A DNA stretch of 64,000 nt from Pseudomonas sp. stari2 (lineage in GTDB: Bacteria; Pseudomonadota; Gammaproteobacteria; Pseudomonadales; Pseudomonadaceae), in NCBI RefSeq assembly GCF_040760005.1, contig NZ_CP099760.1, forward strand, positions 2,041,501 through 2,105,500. Reading direction: 5' to 3'. The notes beneath the pieces were generated by a model, which did no database searches, was not told the origin of the DNA, and worked only from the letters and a program-made list of their open reading frames with translations. Below, one piece after another: positions 21,533-30,504 of this stretch. A program made the position numbers and the translations under genes. The first letter of the stretch is position 1, and each line of letters starts with the position of its first letter.

Positions 21533-22183
21533 CTAGTTTCGAATCAAGTGACCGCTGGCCCCGAGTAACTGGCCATCCAGTAAAGCACCTTGCTCGCCGA
21601 GGGTCAGCCGTCCTTCGGCAAACCAGCGTACGGCCATCGGGTAGATCAGGTGTTCCTGAACGTGAACCCGTTGCGCCAGACTCTGCGGCGAATCGTGCAA
21701 CTCTACCGGTATTACTGCCTGTACGACCAGTGGTCCGCCATCGAGTTCCTCGGTGACGAAGTGCACGGAGCAGCCGTGTTCGGCGTCGCCGGCCTCCAGC
21801 GCGCGCTGATGAGTGTGTAACCCTTTGTATTTGGGTAGCAGCGACGGATGGATGTTGAGCAGGCGACCCTGGTAATGACGGACGAAGTCAGCGCTGAGAA
21901 TGCGCATGAAGCCGGCCAGTACCACGAGTTTCGGATTGAATTCGTCGATCAGTTCGATCAGGGCGGTATCGAAGGCCTCACGACCTTCGAAACCCTTGTG
22001 ATCCAGCGAGCGGGTGGCGATACCCGCGTCACTGGCGCGTTGCAGGCCGTAGGCGTCGGCGCGGTTGGAAATCACCGCAGCGATGCGGACCGGGCTGTCG
22101 CCGGTCCGCGTGCTGTCGATCAGGGCCTGCAAGTTACTGCCGGTGCCGGACAACAGCACCACGACATCACAGGTATTAGGCAT
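21533..22183 (-). CDS. purN: Phosphoribosylglycinamide formyltransferase
   Basis: PurN transfers a formyl group from 10-formyl-THF to GAR, the third step of purine synthesis. It has 216 residues from the ATG at 22183, giving [21 protein letters not shown] with the phosphate-binding loop SGTGSN. Catalytic residues are in NIHPSLLPKYKG (Asn and His, about 105) and EELDGGPLV (Asp, about 143). Start and purM stop overlap by one base (TAATG), so synthesis is coupled to PurM. Confidence 0.96.
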   Translation of the reverse strand: MPNTCDVVVLLSGTGSNLQALIDSTRTGDSPVRIAAVISNRADAYGLQRASDAGIATRSLDHKGFEGREAFDTALIELIDEFNPKLVVLAGFMRILSADFVRHYQGRLLNIHPSLLPKYKGLHTHQRALEAGDAEHGCSVHFVTEELDGGPLVVQAVIPVELHDSPQSLAQRVHVQEHLIYPMAVRWFAEGRLTLGEQGALLDGQLLGASGHLIRN

Positions 22184-23241
22184 TAGTGAGCCTTGAGGTT
22201 TTTCAGCTCGACCTGGGCAGCGCCTTCGGCGGCGACACCGATCTGGCCGATGACCCAAGGCTGTTCGCCGGCATCACGCAGGGTGTTCAGGGCAGTTTCA
22301 ACGTGCTCCTGAGCCACGCAGATCACCATGCCTACGCCGCAGTTCAGCACGCGGTGCATCTCAGTCTCGTCAACGTTGCCTTTCTCTTGCAGCCAGTCGA
22401 AGACGGCCGGGCGAGTCCAGCTGGCCACGTCAACCACTGCTTGAGCGCCTTTTGGCAGGACGCGAGGGATGTTGTCCAGCAGGCCACCACCAGTGATGTG
22501 GGCCATGGCTTTGACAGCGCCGGTGTCCTTGATCAGCTTGAGCAGCGGCTTCACGTAGATGCGGGTCGGGGCCATCAGCAGTTCGGTCAGCGGTTTGCCG
22601 TCGAGCTGCACGGTTTCGATGTCGGCGCCGGACACTTCGATGATCTTGCGGATCAGCGAGTAGCCGTTGGAGTGCGGGCCGGACGATGGCAGGGCGATCA
22701 GGGCGTCACCGGTTGCGACTTTCGAACCGTCGATGATTTCGGCTTTTTCCACGACGCCGACGCAGAAGCCGGCGAGGTCGTAGTCTTCGCCTTCGTACAT
22801 GCCAGGCATTTCAGCGGTTTCGCCGCCGACCAGCGAGCAGCCAGCCAGTTCGCAGCCTGCACCGATACCGGTAACCACGGTGGCGGCAACGTCAACGTTC
22901 AGCTTGCCGGTGGCGTAGTAGTCGAGGAAGAACAGCGGCTCGGCGCCGCACACCACCAGATCGTTGACGCACATGGCGACCAGATCCTGGCCAATGCTGT
23001 CGTGCTTGTTCAGGTTCAGCGCCAGGCGCAGCTTGGTGCCGACGCCGTCGGTGCCGGAAACCAGCACGGGCTGCTTGTAGCCGGCCGGGATTTCGCAGAG
23101 GGCGCCGAAACCGCCCAAGCCGCCCATGACTTCCGGGCGCGCAGTGCGCTTGGCGACGCTCTTGATGCGTTCGACCAATGCTTCACCGGCGTCGATGTCT
23201 ACACCGGCGTCCTTGTAGCTCAGGGAGGGTTGCTTGCTCAT
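22183..23241 (-). CDS. purM: Phosphoribosylformylglycinamidine cyclo-ligase (AIR synthetase)
   Basis: PurM closes the imidazole ring with ATP, the fifth step of purine synthesis. It has 352 residues from ATG 23241 ([19 protein letters not shown]). Visible motifs are GGFGAL (about 44), [10 protein letters not shown] (about 61-70), [29 protein letters not shown] and [15 protein letters not shown]. An in-frame extension to 23325 lacks the family sequence. The gene is divergent from the DUF2066 gene and shares a 375-bp control region with it. Confidence 0.96.
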   Translation of the reverse strand: MSKQPSLSYKDAGVDIDAGEALVERIKSVAKRTARPEVMGGLGGFGALCEIPAGYKQPVLVSGTDGVGTKLRLALNLNKHDSIGQDLVAMCVNDLVVCGAEPLFFLDYYATGKLNVDVAATVVTGIGAGCELAGCSLVGGETAEMPGMYEGEDYDLAGFCVGVVEKAEIIDGSKVATGDALIALPSSGPHSNGYSLIRKIIEVSGADIETVQLDGKPLTELLMAPTRIYVKPLLKLIKDTGAVKAMAHITGGGLLDNIPRVLPKGAQAVVDVASWTRPAVFDWLQEKGNVDETEMHRVLNCGVGMVICVAQEHVETALNTLRDAGEQPWVIGQIGVAAEGAAQVELKNLKAH

Positions 23242-23616
23242 GATCCAGGCCTTTAGGGGAGGGGATTCAGGGGTAACGACCGAGTCCAGCGGGAACGCCG
23301 AAAGCGACAGAGGCGATTGCCTCACGCGAAATCGATGTGCCCGGCTGTTGCCGGTCTGCGAAGGCGCGCGATTTTATCAGGCTTGAGGGGCAGCGGCCAT
23401 CCTCACGCCGACGGGCAGGAGCATATCGGCCGAAATTTTTTGCAAATGAAGCTGTGGGTGACATCACGGGTGCCTGTATAAGGAACCGTCTATCGTTAGG
23501 GCTGTGCAAAAACTTATCGCCAGCTTGTGAATGTTTTGCAACAGCCAGTGGTCACAGGCTTGCTCAATCCGGTTCACGCGGCCTGTTCCAGCCGCTCTTG
23601 TCGACGGGAATTCTCC
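23242..23616. promoter_or_regulatory. Divergent control region, purM / DUF2066 gene
   Basis: This 375-bp gap has no convincing gene. It must hold the promoters of the minus-strand purM-purN-DUF3108 unit and of the plus-strand DUF2066-PerM unit. I could not fix either -35/-10 pair with confidence and see no clear operator palindrome. Confidence 0.5.
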
Positions 23617-24672
23617 ATGCGTTTGTGTAAATTGCTGTTTGTGGGCTGCTTGTCTCTGTTCAGCCTGGTGAGCCAGGCCGAAAACGTCAAAGGTCTTTAT
23701 CAGGTGCGCGAACCGGCCAGCGGCCAGTCGCCGGAAGAGCGTGATCGTGCCACGCAAGCGGCGCTGGATACGCTGGTGCTGCGTCTTACGGGCGATCCGA
23801 AGGCGCCACAGAATCCCGGGCTGGCGCCTATTCGCAAGGATCCGCAACAGATCATCAGCCAGTTTGGTTTCGATGCCGGGCCGCCGGAGGTATTGAAGGT
23901 CGACTTCGATCCGGCTACCACCGAACAGGCGTTGCGCCGTGCCGGGTTGTCGCTGTGGGGCGCGAGCCGGCCGTCGATTCTGAGCTGGTGGCTGAACGAT
24001 TCCACCGAAGGCTCGAGCCTGGTGGGCGACGGTCAGGCCAGTGCGGCGCCATTGCGACGTGCCGCCCAACACCGAGGGTTGCCGTTGCGCCTGCCGCTGG
24101 CAGATCTGAGTGAGCAACTGGTCGCGACCGCACCGACGCTCGAAGGCACCGATCCGGCGCCGCTCCATGCGGCGTCTGAACGCTACAACGCTGACGCCTT
24201 GCTCGCCGTGCATGCCCGTGAGGAGGGTGGCCAGTGGCAAGCCAAATGGCATTTGTGGCTGGGCGATCAAAAGGAAGCGGGAAGTGTCCAGGGGGCTGAT
24301 CAGGCCGCCGTCGCCGACGCCGTGATGCTGGCGGTCGCCGAGCGCCTGGCGCCTCGTTTTGTCGCCAAGCCGGGCGCTTCGGGTCAGCAGACTCTGGAAG
24401 TGCAAGGCATGAATCTGGAGCATTACGCGACGTTGCTGCGGATGCTCGAACCCTTTGGTGTGCGGCTGCAGAGTGTCGATGCCGATCGCATTGTGTATCG
24501 GGTCAACGGCAGTGCCGATCAATTGCGAGCGCAGTTGTCGCTGGCGAAATTGCAGGAAATGCCGGCCGAGGCGCCGGCTCCAGTGGCTTCCCAACCCGCA
24601 GTGCCAGGTGGCGCGCCTGTCGTTGCGCCGGCACCGACACCTGCGGCGCCGTCGTTGCGGTTTCGCTGGTAG
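23617..24672 (+). CDS. DUF2066 exported protein
   Basis: A 351-residue protein with signal peptide MRLCKLLFVGCLSLFSLVSQA, cut near A/ENVKGLYQ. The mature domain starts with VKGLYQVREPASGQSPEERDRATQAALDTLV, as in DUF2066. The last 40 residues are Pro/Ala-rich and end in a basic-aromatic SLRFRW. Function is unknown. It is followed after 36 bp by a PerM-type gene and then hda, an order I recall as conserved in pseudomonads. The start is set by the signal peptide; the frame itself opens at 23527. Confidence 0.88.
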   Translation: MRLCKLLFVGCLSLFSLVSQAENVKGLYQVREPASGQSPEERDRATQAALDTLVLRLTGDPKAPQNPGLAPIRKDPQQIISQFGFDAGPPEVLKVDFDPATTEQALRRAGLSLWGASRPSILSWWLNDSTEGSSLVGDGQASAAPLRRAAQHRGLPLRLPLADLSEQLVATAPTLEGTDPAPLHAASERYNADALLAVHAREEGGQWQAKWHLWLGDQKEAGSVQGADQAAVADAVMLAVAERLAPRFVAKPGASGQQTLEVQGMNLEHYATLLRMLEPFGVRLQSVDADRIVYRVNGSADQLRAQLSLAKLQEMPAEAPAPVASQPAVPGGAPVVAPAPTPAAPSLRFRW

Positions 24673-24708
24673 GTTTTTCTTTCATATATAGAAGCAATGG
24701 AGTGTTAC

Positions 24709-25782
24709 ATGGCCGATACGCGGCGTTGGTTCTGGCTCGGTGGGGTGCTCCTGCTTTGCGCGTTTGTCTGGTTGCTGCATCCGATCCTCACGCCGTTTCT
24801 GGTGGCGCTGTTGCTCGCTTATCTGTTCGACCCTTTGGTGGATCGTCTCGAGCGGCTCGGCTTGTCCCGCACCTGGGGCGTGATTGCGGTATTCGCCTTG
24901 TTCACCCTGATCTTCACCACGTTGCTGCTGGTGCTGGTGCCGATGCTCGCCAAGCAGTTGTTGCGACTGTATGAGCTGGCACCGCAGATGCTCGACTGGC
25001 TGCAGCACACGGCACTGCCATGGGCGCAGTCGAAGCTGGGGCTGTCGGAGGGGTTCTGGAAATTCGACAAGGTCAAGGCGGCGATCACCGAACACATGGG
25101 CCAGACCACTGACATCGTTGGCGTGGTGCTGAGTCAAGCCACGGCTTCCAGCCTGGCGCTGATCGGCTGGTTGGCGAATCTGGTGCTGATCCCGGTGGTG
25201 AGTTTCTACTTGCTGCGCGACTGGGACGTGATGATGGCCAAGATCCGCAGCCTGTTGCCACGCGACCGCGAAGAGCGCGTGGTGGCGTTGGCCGGTGAAT
25301 GTCACGAGGTGCTCGGCGCTTTCGTGCGCGGGCAATTGCTGGTGATGCTGGCGCTGGGCGTGATCTATGCGGCAGGGCTGATGATTGTCGGTCTGGAACT
25401 GGGCCTGTTGATCGGCCTGATCGCTGGTCTGGCGGCCATCGTGCCTTATATGGGGTTTGTGATCGGTATCGGTGCGGCGCTGATTGCGGGGCTATTCCAG
25501 TTCGGCGGCGATCTGTACCCGATGATCGGGATCGTGGCGGTATTCATGGTGGGGCAGGCGCTCGAGGGGATGGTGCTGACGCCATTGCTGGTCGGCGATC
25601 GAATCGGCCTGCATCCGGTGGCGGTGATCTTTGCGATCCTGGCCGGCGGCGAGCTGTTCGGTTTCACCGGTGTGTTGCTGGCGTTACCGGTAGCGGCGGT
25701 GATCATGGTGTTGGTGCGTCACGTCCATGATTTGTACAAGGACTCCGACATTTATAGCGGAGTGGATGATCCGAAGCTGTAA
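24709..25782 (+). CDS. AI-2E / PerM family inner-membrane protein
   Basis: A 357-residue membrane protein with about eight helices, paired at the N-terminus (about 7-55), single near 60-85, and clustered near 150-330. The AI-2E family motif region GLIAGLAAIVPYMGFVIG is near residue 240. Members export small molecules such as autoinducer-2 or act as Na+/H+ antiporters; which applies here is unknown. The ATG at 24709 is 6 bp after GGAG and gives MADTRRWFWLGG; ATG 24697 would bury the ribosome-binding site. Confidence 0.9.
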   Translation: MADTRRWFWLGGVLLLCAFVWLLHPILTPFLVALLLAYLFDPLVDRLERLGLSRTWGVIAVFALFTLIFTTLLLVLVPMLAKQLLRLYELAPQMLDWLQHTALPWAQSKLGLSEGFWKFDKVKAAITEHMGQTTDIVGVVLSQATASSLALIGWLANLVLIPVVSFYLLRDWDVMMAKIRSLLPRDREERVVALAGECHEVLGAFVRGQLLVMLALGVIYAAGLMIVGLELGLLIGLIAGLAAIVPYMGFVIGIGAALIAGLFQFGGDLYPMIGIVAVFMVGQALEGMVLTPLLVGDRIGLHPVAVIFAILAGGELFGFTGVLLALPVAAVIMVLVRHVHDLYKDSDIYSGVDDPKL

Positions 25783-26001
25783 GAAGACGGAGGGCCGCCC
25801 GGGGGATTGCCGGGTTGGCCCGTCTCATGCAGGCAATACTGGCGCCCATGCGCCAAAGAAACTGTCATAAAACCAGTGTGTTAACGCAAACCTTTGATTT
25901 TGCTTGGGGTCTGTCGCATTGTGCGCTCCGCTTCACGGGTATAAACTTCGCACACTTTACACAGAGGCCACTAACGGTTCCTTGGGAACTGTTCAGTCAG
26001 C

Positions 26002-26706
26002 ATGAAACCGATTCAGCTGCCCCTAGGTGTGCGTCTGCGTGACGACGCCACCTTCATCAACTACTACCCAGGCGCCAATGCCGCTGCACTCGGCTATGTC
26101 GAGCGTCTATGCGAAGCCGACGCCGGATGGACCGAAAGCCTCATCTATCTGTGGGGCAAGCACGGGGTAGGGCGTACACATCTGTTGCAGGCCGCGTGCC
26201 TGCGTTTCGAGCAGATGGGCGAACCGGCGGTGTACCTGCCGCTGGCCGAGTTGATGGATCGCGGCATCGAAATTCTCGACAACCTCGAACAGTACGAACT
26301 GGTCTGCCTGGACGACTTGCAGGTGATTGCCGGCAAGCCCGACTGGGAAGAGGCGATGTTTCATCTGTTCAACCGTCTGCGCGACAGCGGTCGCCGCTTG
26401 TTGATCGCCGCTTCAACCTCGCCACGTGAATTGCCAGTAAAACTGGCGGATCTGAAATCGCGCCTGACCCTGGCGCTGATTTTCCAGATGCGTCCTCTCT
26501 CCGATGAAGACAAATTGCGTGCCCTGCAATTGCGTGCATCCCGTCGCGGTCTGCATCTGACCGATGAAGTCGGGCATTTTATTTTGACTCGCGGGACCCG
26601 CAGCATGAGCGCGCTTTTTGACCTGCTCGAGCAGCTCGATCAGGCCTCTTTGCAGGCTCAGCGCAAGCTGACCATTCCCTTCCTGAAAGAAACCCTGGGC
26701 TGGTAA
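26002..26706 (+). CDS. hda: DnaA regulatory inactivator Hda
   Basis: Hda with the DNA-loaded beta clamp stimulates ATP hydrolysis by DnaA and so limits initiation. This 234-residue AAA+ protein begins MKPIQLPLGVRLRDDATF, where QLPLGV is the clamp-binding motif. The Walker A equivalent is WGKHGVGRTHLLQA (about 51-64), with Arg in place of Lys as in known Hda proteins. CLDDLQVIAG (Walker B) and SRLTLALIFQM (arginine finger) follow. The 219-bp region before it has no DnaA box I can see. Confidence 0.95.
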   Translation: MKPIQLPLGVRLRDDATFINYYPGANAAALGYVERLCEADAGWTESLIYLWGKHGVGRTHLLQAACLRFEQMGEPAVYLPLAELMDRGIEILDNLEQYELVCLDDLQVIAGKPDWEEAMFHLFNRLRDSGRRLLIAASTSPRELPVKLADLKSRLTLALIFQMRPLSDEDKLRALQLRASRRGLHLTDEVGHFILTRGTRSMSALFDLLEQLDQASLQAQRKLTIPFLKETLGW

Positions 26707-26854
26707 AACCGGGGCTTTCAGCGGGTTTCGGCATATTTCAGGCGCCAGAAAATCCGCTTTCCTGCGCACTGCGCGGGCCGCGTCTCGATTCAAATAGGCT
26801 TAAGCGCTTAGATGTAAACGAGAAACCGGGAAGTCACAAAAAGATCGATTGAAT

Positions 26855-26883
26855 TTGCAAATGAGGCTGATAGCGGGCATAGT
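26855..26883 (+). promoter_or_regulatory. Candidate sigma-70 promoter for first NlpC/P60 gene
   Basis: TTGCAA at 26855-26860 and CATAGT at 26878-26883 are 17 bp apart, 37 bp upstream of the ATG at 26921. Match to consensus is moderate. Confidence 0.45.
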
Positions 26884-26920
26884 CTCGGCTTCTTTACAAC
26901 TATCAGCCACGGTCGTGCCC

Positions 26921-27538
26921 ATGCTAAAGCGCTTCGCACCCCTCGTGCCTCTCGCACTCGTCACCCTGTTGTTCGGTTGCGCTGCTCATTCACCTGTTCA
27001 AGAGCAGCAACAACAGGCTAAAAATTCTGCCACCGCCCAGTCTTCCGTTATTTACCAGGAAGAGCTGGACACCGAAAAAGAACTGGCCGCTTTCAACGGC
27101 AAGAAGCCTTACCAGCTTCCGGTTCTGGCCGACAGCATTCTTGAACGCGGCATGTCCCTGATCGGTACCCGTTATCGTTTTGGCGGTACCTCTGAAGCCG
27201 GGTTCGATTGCAGCGGTTTCATCGGCTATCTCTTCCGCGAAGAAGCCGGCATGAACCTGCCGCGCTCCACCCGCGAAATGATCAACGTAGATGCTCCGCT
27301 GGTATCGCGCAGCAACCTTGAGCCGGGCGATCTGCTGTTCTTCGCCACCAATGGTCGTCGCGGTCGTGTAAGCCACGCCGGGATCTACCTGGGCGACAAC
27401 CAGTTCATTCACTCCAGCAGTCGTCGCAGTGGCGGTGTCCGCATCGACAGCTTGGGTGACAGCTACTGGAGCAAGACCTTCATCGAAGCCAAACGCGCTT
27501 TGGCGAACGCTCCAACCGTGGTTACCGCTCGCAAGTAA
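26921..27538 (+). CDS. NlpC/P60 (C40) endopeptidase lipoprotein
   Basis: A 205-residue lipoprotein that should cleave peptidoglycan stem peptides. The signal is MLKRFAPLVPLALVTLLFGC with lipobox LFGC. After a Gln-rich linker the C40 domain spans about 75-195, with the catalytic Cys in FDCSGFIGYLF (about 106), His in SHAGIYLG (about 157) and a third polar residue in FIHSSS. ATG 26921 is chosen because it gives a proper lipoprotein signal; the frame opens 72 bp earlier. A paralogue follows. Confidence 0.92.
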   Translation: MLKRFAPLVPLALVTLLFGCAAHSPVQEQQQQAKNSATAQSSVIYQEELDTEKELAAFNGKKPYQLPVLADSILERGMSLIGTRYRFGGTSEAGFDCSGFIGYLFREEAGMNLPRSTREMINVDAPLVSRSNLEPGDLLFFATNGRRGRVSHAGIYLGDNQFIHSSSRRSGGVRIDSLGDSYWSKTFIEAKRALANAPTVVTARK

Positions 27539-27546
27539 TCACTCCT

Positions 27547-27570
27547 TTGTCGCCACGCTCGTGGCGACAA
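27547..27570 (+). terminator. Hairpin after first NlpC/P60 gene
   Basis: Perfect arms TTGTCGCCAC and GTGGCGACAA with loop GCTC begin 8 bp after the stop. There is no clear T-run, so termination is likely but not certain. Confidence 0.55.
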
Positions 27571-27625
27571 GCGGTCCTTCAGGGGCAATAGGCTTAAACT
27601 TTACAAGGTGAAGTTAAAGTCTTAC

Positions 27626-27704
27626 TTGAAGTTTGCCGCGTAGCCGCTAGAATCCTGATCTATATTGATGGCAAACCGCCTGCGTCCCAACGCAGGCGGT
27701 TTTG
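27626..27704 (+). ncRNA. Short promoter-plus-terminator unit (leader attenuator or small RNA)
   Basis: TTGAAG at 27626-27631 and TAGAAT at 27648-27653 are 16 bp apart and make a good sigma-70 promoter. Only about 15 bases after the expected start begins a strong terminator, 27673-27704: stem ACCGCCTGCG / CGCAGGCGGT with TTTTGTTTT. A transcript of about 45-55 nt is predicted, ending 50 bp before the ATG of the second NlpC/P60 gene. It could be a premature-termination leader or a tiny RNA. The sequence shows both signals; the role is inference. Confidence 0.5.
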
Positions 27705-27756
27705 TTTTCTGTCGAATCGGCAGTAAAAGCCGCAGCCAGATCAGGATGTTCTGCTT

Positions 27757-28293
27757 ATGACGATGACGGCCCGCCTTGCCCTGATGTTTTTCGCAGCGCT
27801 GCTCAGCGCATGCGCCAGCCGCACTCCGCCGCCAGCCCCTGTGGTTCGCGCGCCGATTGTGTTCGGATCCTCCCAGGCTTTTTCTCCCGCCGCCGAAGAT
27901 GTGCTGTTCCGCGCGCTCGGGCTTGTGGGTACGCCTTATCGCTGGGGCGGCAACACGCCGGACTCGGGCTTCGATTGCAGCGGCCTGATCGGTTTTGTCT
28001 ACCGCGATGCGGCCGGCATCAGCTTGCCTCGTTCCACGCGCGAGTTGATCGTCATGCAGGCGCCGAATGTCGGCAAGGAAGGGCTGCAAACCGGCGACCT
28101 GATCTTCTTCGCCACCAATGGCGGCTCTCAGGTCAGTCATGCGGGAATTTATGTCGGGGAAGGGCGCTTCGTTCACGCCCCGGCCACCGGCGGTACGGTA
28201 AAGCTGGACAGCCTTTCGAAAGCGTATTGGCAGAAGGCTTATCTGAGTGCCAAGCGCGTTCTACAGCCGGAACATCTGGCGCATAACCCGTAA
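27757..28293 (+). CDS. Second NlpC/P60 (C40) endopeptidase lipoprotein
   Basis: A 178-residue lipoprotein with signal MTMTARLALMFFAALLSAC (lipobox LSAC), then a Pro-rich linker. Its C40 domain has FDCSGLIGFVY (Cys about 70), SHAGIYVGEGRFVHAPA (His about 127) and is clearly paralogous to the gene just upstream, sharing LPRSTREL/M and DLL/IFFATNG. It lacks the long Gln-rich linker of its neighbour. A promoter and terminator lie in its leader (27626-27704), so it is regulated apart from the first copy. Confidence 0.92.
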   Translation: MTMTARLALMFFAALLSACASRTPPPAPVVRAPIVFGSSQAFSPAAEDVLFRALGLVGTPYRWGGNTPDSGFDCSGLIGFVYRDAAGISLPRSTRELIVMQAPNVGKEGLQTGDLIFFATNGGSQVSHAGIYVGEGRFVHAPATGGTVKLDSLSKAYWQKAYLSAKRVLQPEHLAHNP

Positions 28294-28307
28294 AGCTGCG
28301 AATCAAT

Positions 28308-28348
28308 AAAAAACCGTGGGGACATATTGGCTCCCACGGTTTTTTTTG
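28308..28348. terminator. Bidirectional terminator, NlpC/P60 / sorbosone dehydrogenase
   Basis: AAAAAACCGTGGGGA, a short loop, then CTCCCACGGTTTTTTTT lies between two convergent genes. Confidence 0.87.
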
Positions 28349-28362
28349 TTTCAGGGTTTGGG

Positions 28363-29676
28363 CTATTTGGCCGCCGTCACCCGCCACACCTTGTTTCCCA
28401 CATCGTCCGCGACCAGCAATCCACCTTGCTGATCAATCACCACGCCAACCGGGCGACCCAGGGCGTTCTCGTCCTTGTCGAGGAAGCCGGTCAGTACATC
28501 CACCGGTGTGCCGCTCGGCTTACCGGCGCTGAACGGCACGAAGATCACCTTGTAGCCACTGTGTGGCTTGCGGTTCCACGAGCCGTGCTGGCCGATGAAT
28601 GCGCCCTCCTTGAATTGGGCCGGCAGTGTGGCGCCCTCGGCGAAGGTCAGGCCCAGTGACGCGGTGTGCGGCCCAACGGCGTAATCCGGAGCGATGGCCT
28701 TGGCCACCAGATCCAGGTTTTGTGGCTCGGCGCGGACATCGACATGCTGGCCGTAATAGCTGAACGGCCATCCATAGAAGCCGCCATCCTTGACCGAGGT
28801 GATGTAGTCCGGCACCAGATCGCTGCCGATCTCGTCCCGCTCGTTTACCGCCGTCCATAGCGCGCCGCTTTTCGGCTCCCAGGCCAGGCCGTTGGGGTTG
28901 CGGATGCCCGAAGCGAAGATTCGGTGATTGCCGGTCGCCCGGTCCACTTCCCAGATCGCTGCGCGCCCTTCTTCCTGATCCAGGCCGTTTTCGCCGACGT
29001 TGCTGTTCGAGCCGACCGTGACGTACAGCTTGCTGCCGTCCTTGCTGGCGATGACGTTCTTGGTCCAGTGATGGTTGAGCGGGCCGCCCGGCAGATCCAC
29101 GACCTTGATCGGCTGGCTCTTGATTTCGGTCGCGCCGGGCTCGTAGTTGAAGCGCAACAGGCGATCGGTGTCGGCCACGTACAGATCGTTGCCGACCAGA
29201 GTCATGCCGAACGGCGAGTTAAGGTTCTGCAGGAACACCGTGCGGGTCTCGGCCACGCCATCATGATCGGCATCACGCAGCAGGGTGATGCGGTTCGGGC
29301 TCGGTACGCCGGCACCGGCGCGGCCCATGACTTTTTTCATCACCCAGCCGCGTATGCCTTTGCCATCGTCCGGTTTCGGCGGTGCATTGGTTTCCGCCAC
29401 CAGCACATCGCCGTTGGGCAGCACGTAGAGCCAGCGCGGGTGATCGAGATTCTCGGCAAACGCCGCTACCTGAGTGCCTGCCGCTGGCGTCGGTTTCGCG
29501 CCGGCCGGCCAGCCGATCGCCGGGGCGATGTTCACAGTCGGGATCAGGGTCTTGTTCGGTTCGGGCAGTTTGGGGGACGGGCCGGTGCCGTCCGAGACTT
29601 GCAGGCTGGAGGATTCACCACAGGCGGTGAGCCCTCCGGCGAGTGCGATGACGAAAACGAGGTGGGGCTTGCGCAT
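28363..29676 (-). CDS. Sorbosone-dehydrogenase-like PQQ/beta-propeller lipoprotein
   Basis: A 437-residue exported lipoprotein: [20 protein letters not shown] with lipobox LTAC. The mature part has repeated beta-propeller strands such as [36 protein letters not shown] and [26 protein letters not shown], as in the soluble aldose sugar dehydrogenase / L-sorbosone dehydrogenase family, in which PQQ is the usual cofactor. The substrate is unknown. It stands alone, minus strand, with GGGAAGATC before the ATG. Confidence 0.88.
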   Translation of the reverse strand: MRKPHLVFVIALAGGLTACGESSSLQVSDGTGPSPKLPEPNKTLIPTVNIAPAIGWPAGAKPTPAAGTQVAAFAENLDHPRWLYVLPNGDVLVAETNAPPKPDDGKGIRGWVMKKVMGRAGAGVPSPNRITLLRDADHDGVAETRTVFLQNLNSPFGMTLVGNDLYVADTDRLLRFNYEPGATEIKSQPIKVVDLPGGPLNHHWTKNVIASKDGSKLYVTVGSNSNVGENGLDQEEGRAAIWEVDRATGNHRIFASGIRNPNGLAWEPKSGALWTAVNERDEIGSDLVPDYITSVKDGGFYGWPFSYYGQHVDVRAEPQNLDLVAKAIAPDYAVGPHTASLGLTFAEGATLPAQFKEGAFIGQHGSWNRKPHSGYKVIFVPFSAGKPSGTPVDVLTGFLDKDENALGRPVGVVIDQQGGLLVADDVGNKVWRVTAAK

Positions 29677-29741
29677 TACTGATCTTCCCTATGAATGCAT
29701 TCTTAGTCATAGAGAAGCGCACAAGCCCGATGGTTCAACCC

Positions 29742-30326
29742 TCAGCCGCGGGCTTCCTTGAAAAGCACGGCAATGCCGGGGTGATAGTTGCCGGCTTCGC
29801 TGCGCAATTTGCGGTAGGCGTAGGGAAAGTACCAGGCGACGGCGCAGGTGTGCTCCTTTTGCAGGTCGTCGACCATGTCCTGCAGTTCTTCCGGGCTGGC
29901 GCTGTGCTGGGCTTTCTGTGGGGCGACGAACAGGCAGCCGAGTTTGAGATCGCTGGCGTAGCTGATGCGCTTGGCGTCGGCGGTGATATCGGCCAGGGCC
30001 TGAGTCAGATTCAGGCTGTTGACGCGCGGCCAGCGCTGGGTCGCCTGAATGTAGGCGCGATCTTCGGCGCCTGCCAGGAACAGGTCGGCGCGGGCATTGC
30101 GTTCGCCTTCCTCGTTCTGCTTGCGGGTGGCGGTGTCACGCAGGGTCACCAATTCGGCCATCCAGGCGGCGGCTGACAGCAGGCCGAGGTTGGCTTTTTC
30201 GTCATGCCAGTAAGGCGCGTCATTGTCGCCGCGCACGGCGTTGTAGCGGTCGATACAGTCAAACCAGCGTTCCAGCACCGGGCGCAGGAATTCCAGCCGC
30301 GGATTGCTGATGATCATGCCTTGCAT
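29742..30326 (-). CDS. Conserved-looking protein of unknown function
   Basis: A 194-residue soluble protein from ATG 30326 (MQGMIISNPRLEFLRPVLERWFDCIDRYN), preceded by AAGGGAGAGC. There is no signal peptide, no membrane helix and no motif I recognise. It is rich in Trp, Tyr and Ala-Glu helices, with internal NLGLLSAAAWMAELVTL. Codon use matches its neighbours. The frame opens upstream at 30374 but without a ribosome-binding site. It is monocistronic and divergent from the cobalamin leader region. Confidence 0.8.
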   Translation of the reverse strand: MQGMIISNPRLEFLRPVLERWFDCIDRYNAVRGDNDAPYWHDEKANLGLLSAAAWMAELVTLRDTATRKQNEEGERNARADLFLAGAEDRAYIQATQRWPRVNSLNLTQALADITADAKRISYASDLKLGCLFVAPQKAQHSASPEELQDMVDDLQKEHTCAVAWYFPYAYRKLRSEAGNYHPGIAVLFKEARG

Positions 30327-30466
30327 GGTGCTCTCCCTTGTTATTGTGATGTGCTCTCTGCAGTCAAAAAGCATGGCTCTTTGATATCACTGCTGACAGT
30401 GTGGCACAAGATTGGCGTCAGATAATTGATCGACGGCAGTTATTCGCTTTCAGGGAGCCTCTTCAT

Positions 30467-30495
30467 TTGACGCTCCACCCCCAACCCTCTAACCT
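30467..30495 (+). promoter_or_regulatory. Sigma-70 promoter of the cobalamin operon
   Basis: TTGACG at 30467-30472 and TAACCT at 30490-30495 are 17 bp apart. A start near 30502 would put the cobalamin riboswitch at the very 5' end of the RNA, which supports the call. Confidence 0.65.
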
Positions 30496-30504
30496 TCGCG
30501 GCTT

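Noticed and set aside
22186..23256. Plus-strand frame of 356 codons opposite purM
   Set aside because: Exact antisense of purM; composition is typical of a shadow frame.
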